From the NCBI RefSeq assembly GCF_049243985.1, contig NC_135372.1, positions 63,160,318 through 63,224,317 of the forward strand: a stretch of DNA of 64,000 bases, in the 5' to 3' direction. This DNA is from Paroedura picta (taxonomy: Eukaryota; Chordata; Lepidosauria; Squamata; Gekkonidae). Every line of letters begins with the position of its first letter. Position 1 is the first letter of the stretch. Both the position numbers and the translations under genes were made by a program. Positions 46,850-59,119 of the stretch are shown one piece after another. The notes under the pieces are model-generated. The model was not told the origin of the DNA. It worked only from the letters and a program-made list of their open reading frames with translations, and did no database searches.

Positions 46850-47900
46850 AAGTTGCTAGTTTGCCAGCAAACAGAAGGGAGAAAGATGAGTGCTGTGATG
46901 TGGCTGGTAGCAAGATGGGACCTAGAGCTTGGTTGGTGGTTCTTATGCTGCTAGCACCTCAAAGACGTTAATCATGGCTGCTTGGGACGGTCACCTGGGT
47001 GGAACCAGCTCTGATAATATTATGGCATGCTTTTCTGCCTAAGATTGACTGTATCTTCTTTAGGCCTCCCCAGAAGCTGCTATTCTTTCTCTGTAATCTG
47101 AAAGATATCTGCTGCTGCTACCTTTACACTTTTACCTGGATGCAAATCTCATTGAGCCAGTGCAGCTTACTTCAGAGTAAGTACATATAAGGTTATACTG
47201 TTGGTTTTCACTTTGCATGCTGTAGTAGTGACTGGAACCAGTCTAAATGTTCATTTGAAAATATCAGAGCATAAATATCACTTAAGCATCTCATGGTCTG
47301 ATCACTTCTTTCAGTGCTTTGTAATTAAATTTTTGAATTGTGATGGCACATTTTCTCATTTATTTGATGACATTTGCTGCTCATGGGCCAGACTGATGTC
47401 TGGACCATATTGTGTAAGGACCGGAGCCAGTACATTAGTGAAACACTTATGCTTTTTGCAGTGTCTCATCTTACAATGAAAAGAACACAGTAGTTATCTT
47501 GCAAAAAGCATCTGTCAGCTTTTTGGATCCATAAACACAGTAAAGGAAGAAGATGAATCTGGCACTCACACCAGCTCTTAATTCCGAGCATGACGAGAAA
47601 TAATATAAGGAATATGCTGTCTTGTAATTGAAGGAGACATCAATATGGCCATTTATCAAGGTGTTCTGAGAATGAATCATTCAATTTCCCATTGTTTGTT
47701 CTGCCTCTGTAGAAATACTGATTTAATTTTACCTCTGGACCCCATTTGTCTGAAAGAGGATGAGCCTATAGTTGGAAAGAATGAATTTTCAAAAGGAAAG
47801 TGGACAACTGTTTTTAATACGATGCAGCAGGAGTGAAAGGAATGCGAGAAGGGTAACAGCTGCATATAGAAGACATTATTTGCTTTTCCTCACGCTCAAG
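46850..47900. other. Unassigned intergenic sequence
   Basis: No host exon or nameable repeat. ORFs below 95 codons show no known motif. Confidence 0.4.
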
Positions 47901-47905
47901 ACTAG

Positions 47906-48712
47906 GGGGATTCCGCACAAAGGGCAATGTGGCTAAATCTGTGCGCTATTGAAAAGCACTGCAGGCAAAAGCGGCAGATCGCGGTAATGCACACAGCCGT
48001 TTCTAGTGAAAAAAAGGCTCTCCCACTAGCGCTGTTCTCGTAACGCACAAGTTTCCAGTCTTGCCGAAATCGCAATAGGGGAGGTGATATTTTCTCACAC
48101 TTCCTCCCGCCCCTTAACAATCAATTAACTGTTGTGTTCGTGTTTCCCTTTAAGAATTCTTTTTTTAAAAACCCGAAAACACCTGTAGCAACGCATATTT
48201 GTTCCTTCAATATATCAGAAAGACCTTTTCTGCAGGCGTAGGAGCTGGTTCTTAATAGTTTACAGGCTCCTCAAGTTAAAAAAAATATCCCCCCCCCCAT
48301 GGGTGAGATTTGTGGCCGAAATTATGGGCAGTGTCGAACAAGGGGCTGTATTGTGCTTGGGAACTTGAAAGACACTTGCAGTAGGGAGCTTCGTTTAACT
48401 TTTAATAACTTCTGTGGAGGGACTTTAGCCAGAGAAGCCTCTGAGAAGCTTCGCTTGTTCGTTGATTTCCCCGTCTAAGAAAAAAAATTGGCGATCGCTT
48501 TGCTGGAAGTTCGGAGGGACTTTCTTTCTACCGCTACATTGAGAACGCACATGTCTTTTGCTGATGTGTTGCAGCTTGTGTGCAGAAGTGTAGCGATTTT
48601 CTCAGGGGGAATCCACTTTTCTGGATTTCCTGTAAAGCGCTACAACGAAACGCTTTTTGCGGGAGCGTTGCAGAAGTGTTGCAGATTGTGTGCAACGTCA
48701 TGTGGAACCTTG
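47906..48712. mobile_element. Possible DNA transposon remnant (GGATTCCGCA ends)
   Basis: The left GGGGGATTCCGCACAA and the right end TGTGGAACCTT are loosely inverted to each other. The inside shows many GCGCTA, GCGATT and GTTGCAG motifs at a CpG level unlike its surroundings. Target duplication not clear. Confidence 0.3.
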
Positions 48713-49273
48713 AATTAGTAGAATTTACCAAAGGTAAGACTTCTGCTACATTTAAGTCATTCGGAATGGCCTTAGGTCTACATATGTGGCAGAATGAGGT
48801 GGGATGGGTTGTACCACATCAGAATAGCAAAGAAAGATATGTTTTTCAATGGTCCTGCATAATTTCTGGTAAGCAGAAAGCCAGGATGGCATGCAAAAGA
48901 CTAAAAGTGAGATTTTCCCCCCTGATGAGAAAGTTTTAGTTTTGTTTATTATCTGCAGGGCATTTCATAGGTAGGTCAGCATTGCAAATTTGACCTGCAA
49001 CCAATAAGAGGCTTCTGAGATATCACATGGGGGTGAGAGAGGAAAGCTATATATATGCATCATCTGTCTCTTGTACCCAAGGAGATAGATAACTGCCCCT
49101 TTCAGATGTTCCATAAAGAGCTCATAAACATGAACAGAGCAATCTGTGAAATCATCTGGTCTTATTTTAAAAGTTCTAAACTAAACCACTGTGTCCTAAG
49201 CTACAAATACATCTAATAAGCTCCTTGATTTATATGTATGTTAGTGTAATCCCTATGTATAACAGTAAAATAT

Positions 49274-49608
49274 CTGTTCCACTATATGTTTCTGATAAGA
49301 CCTTGGAGGAGGAGCGTGTCTCATGACTTTAAGTGCCACTCAGTGCTTAACACCCACTCAGGGCACCTGTCCTGCCCCTGAGTGCTTCCTCCTCCAACCA
49401 GCTTGCCTGTCTGTCCAGCATCCAGCCAATTGTCTTCTGTCCCCCACCCCTGATCACCCCCTCCTCCTTCCACTTCCCTCTGAGGCTTGAAGCCTGCAGA
49501 TCCCTGCTGCGTGAGAGCTGCCCCTGCCAGTGAGTTCCATAACAGCTGCCTGCAGCCTTTCCATGCCATGGGGCAGGGGGAGGCTGTCCACAAAGTTCTT
49601 CCATTCCA
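49274..49608 (-). repeat. Unclassified dispersed repeat, copy B (inverted)
   Basis: Reverse-complement match of 45598-45928 over its whole length, including ATATCTGTTCCAC at the left edge. The 122-codon minus ORF here overlaps the shared frame, but copy A is broken. Confidence 0.6.
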
Positions 49609-49719
49609 CCCCCCTAATCTAGTGACCATTGTAGTCCAACGCAACGGGCTTGGCCCCCAGTACTTAAATATTAGTGTAGTATTTGACATTAAAAAAGGAC
49701 TTTCTTTGGCAGCTTGATG

Positions 49720-49885
49720 GCTGGTTGTGAACCATCATAAGTAGCTAGAATGTGGAGAATCAGGTTTGACCCCCCCCCCTCAGCCATGGCAGCTTGTTGA
49801 GTGATCTTGGGTCAGCCATATTCTCTCTCAGCCTAATTGACTTCACAGTATTGCTGCTCAAAGGATAAAGGGGAGGAGAGGAGAA
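49720..49885 (+). mobile_element. Decayed tRNA-derived SINE, second family
   Basis: GTTGAGTGATCTTGGGTCAG then TTCTCTCTCAGCCTAATT resembles the body of the family at 60039. Confidence 0.4.
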
Positions 49886-49889
49886 TATT

Positions 49890-50107
49890 GGGGTTGCCAG
49901 TTCCATGTTGGGAAATACCTGGAGATTTTGGGGGTGGAGTCTGAGGAGGGTGGGGTTTGGGGAGAAGAGGAACTTCAATGGGATATAATGCCACAGCGTC
50001 CACCTTCCAAAGGGGCTCATTTTCTCCAGGGAGACTGATCTCTGTCACCTGGGAATAATTTGTAATAGCAGGAGATCTCCAGCTGTCACCTGGAGGTTGG
50101 TAGTCCT
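49890..50107. mobile_element. AGGGTTGCCA-type dispersed element
   Basis: It begins GGGGTTGCCAGTTCCATG and ends CACCTGGAGGTTGGTAGTCC, with AGGAGATCTCCAGCTGTCAC before the end. Inverted ends suggest a DNA-transposon MITE; the family name is not recognised. Related copies lie at 51775-51980, 57290-57490 and 61894-62139. Confidence 0.5.
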
Positions 50108-50639
50108 AAAAATCATGCTGTAAGATGTTTTGTGTTCTCATTGACAAAAAAAGCAGGGAACAAGTTTCTAAGCAAATAAGTCTGATGTGCTTTATCTTAG
50201 GCTTTCACTACATATAAGGGCTATACCTGCAGGATATATCTACAGGTTTGAGAATAATGCTGACCACTTGAGGGTTTAGTTCTGTGCTTCCTGTAATGCC
50301 TGTTCAACCTGTACATTTGCAGACAAACACACAAGTGTATTAAACACACCACAGTGCTCTCTTCCAAACCAGGTCGGTTTCACCCAATGTGCCACATGTG
50401 GGTTTTATGCCTTCAGTTGCAGGGACTGAGTTAGTGCTTCATATCAAAGATTCTGAGATCACCAGCTAGTTAAGGAAGACAAGAAATGAAAGCATATTAA
50501 AAGGCTAACTTAATATACATACATTAATACATTTCTCTACTAAAAACTATTGAATTCAGCTTGGTAGAAGCCCTTTTTCTAATCTTGTATAACTGTGGTG
50601 CTATAGTATCTGGAACAATTTTGCTGTATAATATCAAAA

Positions 50640-51070
50640 TCTAAGGCCTAGGTGGGCGGGGCCAGTTATGCCTTCCGATTGGCCCAAAGATCCAATTTGC
50701 CCCCGGACTTTGGACCAATAGGGAGGCAACACAGCCGCCCCCTCCCCAGCCTGGCCAGGGGCAATCTGGCAAGCTCACAGCCAGTTTGCCCCTGGCTGCT
50801 GACAGAGACATAGTAAGTGGGCTAGGAGAGGGGTGGCTTCCTTCCCCCCTTAGGCTAGGAAGCCCTCACACCACCTTGCAGAGCTGGCAGGTGGCTGCTG
50901 AGTGTGTTTCCTCCCCCTTCCCTTCAGGCCTGTGTAGTTTATTCCATAGAATCTCTGGGGAGTTGAGCCATTTTTCCCTATTGGCTATTCTCTTGGTTCA
51001 ATTTCTTCCTAAGTATACCAAGGAACTGGCATTTTTACACACAGCCAGAGTCTGTCAATCGTGCTTGTGA
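50640..51070 (+). mobile_element. Helitron 5' end, 3' end not found
   Basis: It starts TCTAAGGCCTAGGTGGGCGG after A and continues CCTTCCGATTGGCCC, GC-rich like the other copies. No hairpin plus CTRR was found to the right, so it is either truncated or a false match. Confidence 0.35.
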
Positions 51071-51218
51071 GGGATGCAACAAATTGAGGCAAATGGACAT
51101 TTTTCTTTCACAAAGCAAATTTAACCAAACTAGAAATGTTCAACGCATTGGGTTATGTCGAATCTTTAAACAGAGTAATTCATAGCTGGGTCATAAGAAC
51201 TTCTTTTAATATGAAAAC

Positions 51219-51356
51219 AGATTCAAATGGGTAGCCATGTTGGTCTGAAGCAGCAGAACAAATTTGGACTCTGGTGGCACCTTTAAGACCAATTAAGTTC
51301 TATTCAAGGTATGAGCTTTCATGTGCACACACAGCTCCTCAGATACATTTCCTATG
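51219..51356 (-). mobile_element. Dispersed amniote repeat (GACCAACACGGCTACCC type)
   Basis: AGATTCAAATGGGTAGCCAT, then ACTCTGGTGGCACCTTTAAG and AGCTTTCATGTGCAC; reverse of 31261-31386 and longer. Confidence 0.5.
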
Positions 51357-51774
51357 AAAATGTTTGTTTGCCTCTGAGGTATCCAAAACCCCGCAAAGGC
51401 ATTTTGAAGAGGCAGTGCAGTATATTTGCCTGAATGGGATCAGAATGGGGAGCTCTGAGGTTTGAGTCAACATGTCTCATGGTGTCCTGATAAGGATAAA
51501 ACACACACTTGTTGAAAAACACATGATGGTCATTTGGTGGTAAAGACCTTTGTAAGATGGGTTAACCAAATATTTCCCTCTGTTTCTATAGTGCATTTTT
51601 TTTTAACCCCATGCTTCCTGTAAGAACAGGCTGTTCTCCCCTCATCATTTTGACCTCACAGCAATCCTGCATAATGGTGATGCTGAGGATCTGCCTGAAA
51701 ATAACTTGTGAACTTTGTGTTAACATGGAAAGCTGCATCCAGGTCTCAAATTTGATATTTTCCACTCCCGATAT

Positions 51775-51980
51775 AGGGTTGCCACGTCTCTCCTAGTTAC
51801 TGACAGGGATCCAGATTGGGAAATTCCTGGACATTTGGGATTGGAGTTTGTGCAGGATAGGTGTGATGCCATAGAGTCAACTCTCTCAAGCGTCCATTTT
51901 CTCGAGGGGACCCGATCTCCACAGTTTGGAGATGAAGTGCAATTCCAGGGGATCCCCAGGCCCCACCTGGACCCTGGCAT
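51775..51980. mobile_element. AGGGTTGCCA-type dispersed element
   Basis: TAGGGTTGCCACGTCTCTCC followed by TGGGAAATTCCTGGACATTT and TTTTCTCGAGGGGACCCGAT. The right end is not clear. Confidence 0.4.
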
Positions 51981-52179
51981 CCCTTTCCCAATGGGAAGGA
52001 AGTCCAAAGGAGGTGCAATGCCTTGCCCCACCCCTGCCTGCAGACTTACTTCTTCTGCCCAACTAACCCATGGGAGGTTGCAGGGGGCGAGGTGGCACCC
52101 CCTTCCAGCAGAGCCAGGCAGCCCCATGGGGGAACCCAATTGGCCAAAGCGCCTAAATCTCAAACCGGCCCCCTGGGCG

Positions 52180-52620
52180 TTAAATCTGGGAGCCGGCAGG
52201 GGCGGCAGAGGAGGGTGAGCCCTCGCTAGTCCCCGTAGCCTGGCACCTGCCGCCTTCCAAGCGAGGCTCCGGAGACGCCGCCTTGACCGAGGGAGGGCGC
52301 CTCGGTCCGCCGAAGTTCCGCTCCCTCCCTCCTCCATCTCCCGCCCGGCGCTGGGGAGAGGCAGGTCCCCGCCCCCGCCCTAGCCGCGGAGCTGTCCTGG
52401 CCGCCGCCAGACGCCTCGGGCTGCCTCCGCCGTGCGCCTTCGGAAGAGCAGAGCAGAGCAGAGCAGAGCAGAGCGCGGCGGCCGGCCGGGCGAATTCCGG
52501 CGATGCGGGGAGGGGACTGAGCAGGAGTGGTGAGTGGCAAGCGAGGCAGGGGGCGCCCGCTGGGCGGATCCAGCCATTGCGCCGGGAAGGAGGCGCTGCT
52601 GTCCCGGGGTGGGGGGTGCA
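52180..52620 (+). promoter_or_regulatory. CpG island, candidate promoter and 5' exon of the next gene (LPAR3 by synteny)
   Basis: A strongly GC- and CpG-rich block, including a run of AGAGC pentamers at about 52446-52475, ends with GGAGTG/GTGAGT at 52529-52535, a good splice donor. In human, LPAR3 follows MCOLN2 on the same strand and begins with an untranslated exon. No LPAR3 coding motif is present up to position 64,000. The assignment to LPAR3 rests on conserved order only. The long ORFs on both strands here are a side effect of GC content. Confidence 0.45.
52446..52475. repeat. (AGAGC)n short tandem repeat in the CpG island
   Basis: About six units of GCAGA/AGAGC just before the candidate splice donor. 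Confidence 0.85.
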
Positions 52621-52699
52621 GGCAGGACCCCCCCCCCCCAAATCTGGATGTCTTCAAAGCACTTGCTCCGGATTGGGAGGGAAGGCGCAGTTGTTTCCC

Positions 52700-54180
52700 T
52701 AACTAAACTAAAGCTGCCGCTTAATTCGGAGTGAGGGGTTTCGTTGCATGGGAACGAATTTACCAACCCCTTTGGACTCGGCTGTCACTCCTCGGTCCGT
52801 TCCTGCGTCTGAACGCACTTGTTTCATTTGGATGTCGCCTCTGCTTCGGACTTCGTGGAACTTGTTTCATGCCCTAAGAGAGATTATTTCTTGTTCTTTG
52901 TTTCCCCAGGAACAGGCTTGGTTCTGATTCGGCGTTCCCCTCCACCCCTTTGCCCCTCCCTTACCATCCGCGATTTGGAATGTAAAAGCTTCATTGTCCG
53001 CTCTAAATGCGTTTCCCAAAGGGAGGCAGGACCATGCCGCCAATACGTGCGCGCGCTCGCCTGCCCGGATTTGAGAAGGGGTTCGTGCCCTTCAGAGAGA
53101 CGGGGATGCCCTGAGTGAGTTAGGCTCATTAGTGGGCAGTAGAACTGGAGAACAGCCTGGACTGTGGCAGGGTCGGAACGATTTGAAATGGGCTGCTATG
53201 GCAGTCCCAGGAGGGGTACTGCCTTCTGTAAGTGTGCCCTGGACAGGGAAGCAGGTATGCAATAAAGCCCAGGCAGCCAGAAGCGAGATTTTTGCAAACC
53301 AGGATCCCTTACGTTAAATTGCACCGTTCCAGTCCCATTGTCTATAATCACAGAGTTCAATTGAGCTGGGTTTCCTATTGTACGGTCAAACCCTAGATAA
53401 GGAGCAAACTGGCTTCTTCCCTTATCACAGACCTCCTTTCTGATAAATGGAGGGCAGCTCTTTTAAGATAGAGCTTCCCTAGGGTGACTTTTTCATCCAG
53501 AATCCTGAACTGTAATATAATTTACAGCTACATCCAATCCAGACTGTGTGCTAACCTTAGCAATTGTACCTATATTAATATGCAATTAGATAGCACTTCT
53601 GCTCACCAATGGTTTATAATGCTGTTCAATGCTGATAGGCTGGGGTATGTGATTAATAAGGAGTCACTGAGGATTAAACAGGTTTTTAAACTCCTTGAGC
53701 CTTGTAGGCCAATAGCAGCTACTGCGAGGCAAATGGCTGATAGATAAAGAAACTTGTGGCTCTTGTCCCGCCATCCATGCATACAGCTCGGAACAGTTTA
53801 GAACAAACACAATGACAAACCCTACTCGAGCAATGTGACCCTCAGTCAGGAAATCTTGCTATGCCCTTAAGAAAGGAGTCCCTTGAACAAAGCAACCTTA
53901 GAGGCTTCCTGAAGGGCTTGGGTGGATGGAGGCTTCCAGGGTCAGCCCCAGGTGCCCATTCCCAAGGGCAGGAGCAGAGGCAAAGAAGGTTCTTGGGTGA
54001 GCCTGATCCTTGCAGTGCGGTGCAGTGCAGTTGATACAAAACAGAGCCATTGGGCCTGGTGAGCTGAACTGTTTGGCTTCCGATGGTTGAAAAGAGCAAC
54101 ACAGAATGGGACATGAATGCTCAAAGGGCCACCTTGGCTGATCTTGAAAATAGTGATACCAGTTATTAGTACAAAGCATG
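52700..54180. other. Unassigned sequence right of the CpG island
   Basis: If the island is a promoter this is the first intron of the next gene. No coding exon seen. Confidence 0.4.
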
Positions 54181-54289
54181 GCTAGAGCCTCGTATTCCCA
54201 CAGGGTGGGTCTTCGTGGGCATTTTAATCCTGAAGTTTAAATGCATGAATCTGTTGCTGCTAAATAAGATTAAGCCATCGTTGTTGCCA

Positions 54290-54433
54290 CTATTGTAAAT
54301 TATTGGATCTTATTGTTATTTTATGGTTTTTAGGGAACAGGGTTATGTAAGCCGCCTCGAGCCTTCGAGGGGAGGTGGGGTATAAATACAACAACAACAA
54401 CAACAACAACAACAATAATAATAATGATAATAA
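54290..54433 (+). mobile_element. L2-like LINE 3' end with (AAC)n tail
   Basis: TATGTAAGCCGCCTCGAGCC, GGTGGGGTATAAATAC and then (AAC)n/(AAT)n from 54388. Confidence 0.65.
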
Positions 54434-55093
54434 ATAAGTTCTACCTAACACAGAATCCAGGCAAAAGCATAACAATGCAACTGGTTTCACAAGCACACTG
54501 ATTTCACACACACACCTTCTAATTCTTAGAAGGCATTGGTAAATTCGGGCAGCAGTGTTCTTCAAATTATTCTTTGTCCAGTTATTCCTGCAGTAAATTC
54601 TAATGATGGGGAACAAATTAGATAAGGCTCATAGACACCAGTGATCGAGTCTTCCTGCAGGTTCTTTTTCATTAGATGCAGCTCTATGTGCCTCTGAATT
54701 AAATTAGGGGTAGAGTTGTGGGGTAGGATCACTTTCCCTCTCTTCCGTGTCATTTTCCTGGTTCAAATCACTGGGCAAATCAGGCATGAACCACCATTCT
54801 TTTGTTCCCTTGTCAGGAATAGCAACTCACATCAGGAAAATGGTATTTAAACCTGTCTGTCTTCCCCCAGGACAATTTCTGATCAAATCGGATGTGTGTG
54901 TGTGGGGGAGCTTTCATTTTTGTTATTTTTTTTTTAAGGTATACCATTGTCACATTTGTCTGCTGGTGTTAACATGTGGCAGAATAGGTCACATGACCAA
55001 ATATTTACACTTGTTTATAGCCAGTAGCAGAAGATTTGTACATATGTTTTTAAAAAGTTTCCACTGATGAAAAATTCTATCAACAAAAGGCTT

Positions 55094-55690
55094 TAGGGCC
55101 GTTTAATGGAACAGCCCAGGCAAGCCTGATCTCATCAGATCTTTGAAGCTAAGCAAGTTGGTCCTTGGCTAGTATTTGGGGGGGGAGACCTTCAAGGAAT
55201 GCCAAGATTACTGTGCAGAGGCAGGTGATGGCAAACCTCCTCTGAACACCTCTTGCCTTGAAAACCCTACAGCAGTGGTCCACAACCTTTCTTAGGCTGC
55301 GGATCGGTGTGGTGAGGAGGGTGATCCGGCAGCCGTGCATGCGCGGCTGCGCATGAGCAAATGCACATGCGTGGTAAGCCCATGCATGCACGTTTGCACC
55401 ATGCACGGCCACAAATGTGCATGCAAGGCTATTTTGCGCATGCACGTTTGCGCCGGCAGCTGCGCTTCCCTCTCCCCCCCTCCCGCAGAAAGAAGCTTGC
55501 TGGGCCGCAAGCTGATCGGCTGCTTTGGTGGCCAATTTGCTTGCGGCCTGGGAAATTTCTCACTGTGGGGGGGGGGGAGGGAGCTGCGGCCCGGTGCCGG
55601 GGCCTTCTCGGCACCGGTGGTTGGAGACCAATGCCCTACAGGATCACCGTAAGTCAGCTATGACTTGATGGTACTTCCCACCACCATTTC
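55094..55690 (+). mobile_element. 5S-rRNA-derived SINE split by a hAT MITE
   Basis: AGCCTGATCTCATCAGATCT, GAAGCTAAGCAAG, GGCTAGTATTTGG and GGGGAGACC follow 5S rRNA in order with its internal promoter region. The body continues GTGATGGCAAACCTCCTCTG and CTTGCCTTGAAAACCCTACA. After the hAT insert it resumes GGATCACCGTAAGTCAG and ends near GACTTGATGGTAC. This is a SINE3-type element, not a 5S gene. Confidence 0.8.
55273..55633. mobile_element. hAT MITE (CAGTGGTCC family) inside the 5S SINE
   Basis: CAGTGGTCCACAACC to GGTTGGAGACCAATG with duplication CCCTACAG (55265-55272 and 55634-55641). The inside is GCATGC-rich like 37110. Confidence 0.9.
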
Positions 55691-55699
55691 ATTTTAATA

Positions 55700-57285
55700 A
55701 TGTGCCAAGTGTGCCTCTCTTGCTATTATAACAAAAATTCCTTTTAGCTCGTTTTGGGGTAAAGGGCCATAGCTTGGCAGTAGAGAACGTGCGTTGTGTG
55801 TTGAAGATCCCTGACATCTCCAGTTAAAGGGCATTTTGATGACAGTGTTGAGAAAGACCTCTGCTTGAGGAGCTGCTGCCGGCCAGAGTGGGCAATATCA
55901 GATTAATAAATCTGATTTAGTCCATGGGAGCTTCATTAAGTTGGAGCATTTTGCTGGCTCCTGAGCCAAACCTAGGAAGCAATCACACGATCATTTGGAG
56001 AAGCTACTTTCTCATCCAGGAGATGATGCAAGGGTTCACTCCTTGTTTCTCCAAATTGTTGTTTCATCTAGTTTGGCAAGTTATTTCTGGAGATCTTTAT
56101 AGCCTGCTGGGGATTGTGCCATCCTGAGCCATTGCAGCCATGGCTCCCTGACTGCTCTCCCCTGACTTCAGCTTCTTGAAAGGATCCAAAGTCCAATGAA
56201 CGGAGATTCCCTTTCTCTCCTGCCACTCCTCAAAGGAGTCTGGAGTACCCACTCTCAAGGGGTCAGCAGACCCCTGGGAACAATGCTATGTACAGGTCTG
56301 TTCTGGGACATAGGGATCAGCAAAAAACAATCTCCCCTGGCTCTGCTGGCAGAAGGGTCCTTGCTGATGATAAATAAGGTTTGGAACCAACCCCAAAAGT
56401 TGTCCAAGTCATTGTGACCTATTTGTTTGTAGATGCTGTAAAGTAATTCTGAAAGACTTATTTGTATGTGCCATGCTGATTCACTGTACATTTAACAGTC
56501 CAAACTCTGATAATGCTTTTCACATCGATTTGTTGGGATTGATGTTAGACTGATGAAACTGTAACTTCCTGGCTGTGTTTTTGGATTGGTAACTTTAAAT
56601 CAATTTTACCCTAGCTACCTTCCAGTTTTCATGTAGGGGGGCTGATTTTTTAGTGATAACTTACCTCTCTACAATCCAGTCGTTAACAAACCCTGAACAG
56701 AGTTGAAATCAGCGACTTCAGAAAGGTATGAGTCTGCTTAGAACTGTGCTGTTAGTTTGTTATCTGGTTTTAAAAATATTCTTGATGTTGCTGCTTGTCA
56801 GAGTTCTTCACATGCTTTCTCTGGAGGCAGTAGCTCAGGTGCTACTTTCCACTGTATTCTACAGTAAACTCTGGTACAAATAATCAATTAAGCCGCCTCC
56901 CCCATTTTTGCTATTATCTAGAAGTGGCACTGCCCTTCTAGCTGGTTTTTGCCTTTTGATCAAGGCATTATATGACTAGTTTTTACGAGCTGCACCCAAA
57001 CTCCCGTGCTTGGAAGGACTTTGCCAAAGTGGATCTTCCCCACCATACCTTTCCCACAGCAGCATCCAACACCCCAAAAACCAGCTGCTGAAGGCCAGGG
57101 TAGTCCCCTGAGCAGTGTATCATGTGGCTATGAGGAGCTGTGGCCATAAAGGGGAGAATCAGGACTCATACTTGTGTGAGGAGCGCAAGCTATGAAAGTA
57201 GCAAAAACGCAAGAGTGTGGAGAGATAATGTTGTCCGATTTCCTCTTTCTTGTCTCCTTTGTGTTGCATTGCTGAGGAGGGTTCT
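55700..57285. other. Unassigned intergenic sequence
   Basis: No exon or repeat I can name with confidence. Confidence 0.35.
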
Positions 57286-57289
57286 ATGT

Positions 57290-57490
57290 AAGGCTGCCAG
57301 CTCTTGGAGGGGGGGGGGAGGCTGGCAGTGTCTGAGAAAAGTGGAGTTTGGGAAGGGAGCTCAGTGGGGGATGTGATGCTGTGGAGTTTACCTTCTGAAG
57401 CTGCCATTTCCTCTAGAGGAACTACTGATCACTGTGGTCCAGCAGTTAGTTGTAATTCCAGGAGAGCTCAAGGTCCCTCCTCAATGTTGA
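57290..57490. mobile_element. AGGGTTGCCA-type dispersed element, decayed
   Basis: AAGGCTGCCAGCTCTTGGAG, GAAGCTGCCATTTCCTCTAG and TTGTAATTCCAGGAGAGCTC match the family at 49890. A G run of nine lies near the left end. Confidence 0.4.
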
Positions 57491-57864
57491 CAATAACCTT
57501 ACCCCTGAACTGCAGCAATGTTTTTTTTTGGAGGGGGGGCATGCTGCTGGGGAAAAGAGGAGTATAGAAAAGAGGAGTACAGAAAAGAGCTGCAAATTCT
57601 TTCCATTTCCAAGAATTTGGATCCAGCCCCACATCTTTAGCAATTTGCTCTTCAGATTCCTCTTTTGCTTGCACAGCCTGGCCCTTCCCTGCCAGCACCA
57701 AACAAGTTAGCATAGCAGCTCAGTTCTGATAATTTGTGAGCAGGCGACAGTGGCCTGGGCTGAGATCAGTGCCTGCTACTCTCTCTCTCTCATGGTGCTG
57801 TGGGAAAGATGGAAAGGGGTTACTCCCAGAAGCTGAATACTAAGCTCTGTTCTCTGTGGAGAAG

Positions 57865-57866
57865 AT

Positions 57867-57897
<31 letters not shown>

Positions 57898-57951
57898 TTT
57901 GTTTGTTTGTTTGTTTGTTTGTTTGTTTGTTTGTTTATTTATTTATTTATG
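57865..57951. repeat. (ATTT)n / (GTTT)n tandem repeat
   Basis: About nine TTTA units, then about nine GTTT units, then TTTA again. Confidence 0.95.
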
Positions 57952-59119
57952 TGGCTTTTAGGACACCCCTCTCTGAATAGTCTCGGGGTGACTTACAACA
58001 AAGCATAAAAACAATCCGAGTACAAAACATATATAAAACCAAAAAATTTCCTGCTAAAATTATTACACTACATTTCAGTACTTAATAGCTTTGTCTATGG
58101 ATACATGTGCGGAAACCCTGCTTCTTCATCCTTCTAAGCCACTTGCTACAGACCCAAAATGGCTTCTGCTGTTAAAAGTCAGAAACATGGCTGCTTCCAG
58201 GGTATTGATGATGATTCATACTATATTGTGGGTAGGTGTGAATTTATTGATATTCCCTTATTGTACTGTAATAGTTATTTTAACATGACTGCTTAAGGGC
58301 CAAAACTTTTGCCATAATTTCACATTTCATCTGTGACATTGGTTGCTGCCTGTGGCTGGTTATGCATATATAGACAAAAGGGACGTGTTTTACAACCAAA
58401 AAGAAAGAAAAACCTATCCCAAGGCTACTAGCAATGTTTCAAACTTTATATAGAATAAATAAAATAAAATAAAAGGACTCTTCTTTCTGTATGGCTTTAT
58501 TGCAGGATCCAACCAAAATGGATTTCTAGATATCTCCCGTTTTCAAGGTAAATTTTCTGCTCCCGGAGCAGTTGCATTATTAGCATCCCTACACTGCAGA
58601 GCCAAAGGCCAGGGTATACTTTAAACAATTTCATTTCATAGAGGTATTGAAGTACCAATTCATTTACAAGTGAGAGGAACAACCACTGAGGAAAATGTAC
58701 CTTGAAAATAAAGGTATAATAAAGGTATAAAGTTTGCAAACATTGCTAGTAGCCTTGGGATAGGTTTTTCTTTCTTTTTGGTTGTGGCTGGTTATGGACA
58801 AACAGGACCCAAACTAAGCCTTGCTTATATATTCTAATGATAGAGTTACCAGACCCCCCTGGAGGAGATGGGGGGTCCTCCACTTCCAGGCCCTGCTCAT
58901 CCAGCTGGTGATTAGCTGGCTGACTGAGGACTTACCAGTAGAAAGAGGAAGGCCTAGGCCATGCTACCAGCATCACACCAGAAATGAGGTCATAGCAGTT
59001 TCTGGGTGATACTGGACAAAAATACTGTGGTAGAAGCCAGTTTTACTTTTTCTTCTGACAAATTCCCCCCTTTCCTCCACTGGTTACCAGAAAGGATCGG
59101 CCAACCCTATCTATTTCTA

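Noticed and set aside
52180-52766. Several long overlapping ORFs on both strands
   Set aside because: Same cause: a CpG island with few stop codons and no recognisable motif.
55110-55200. Functional 5S rRNA gene
   Set aside because: The 5S-like part is diverged and fused to a SINE body; the gene core is not intact.
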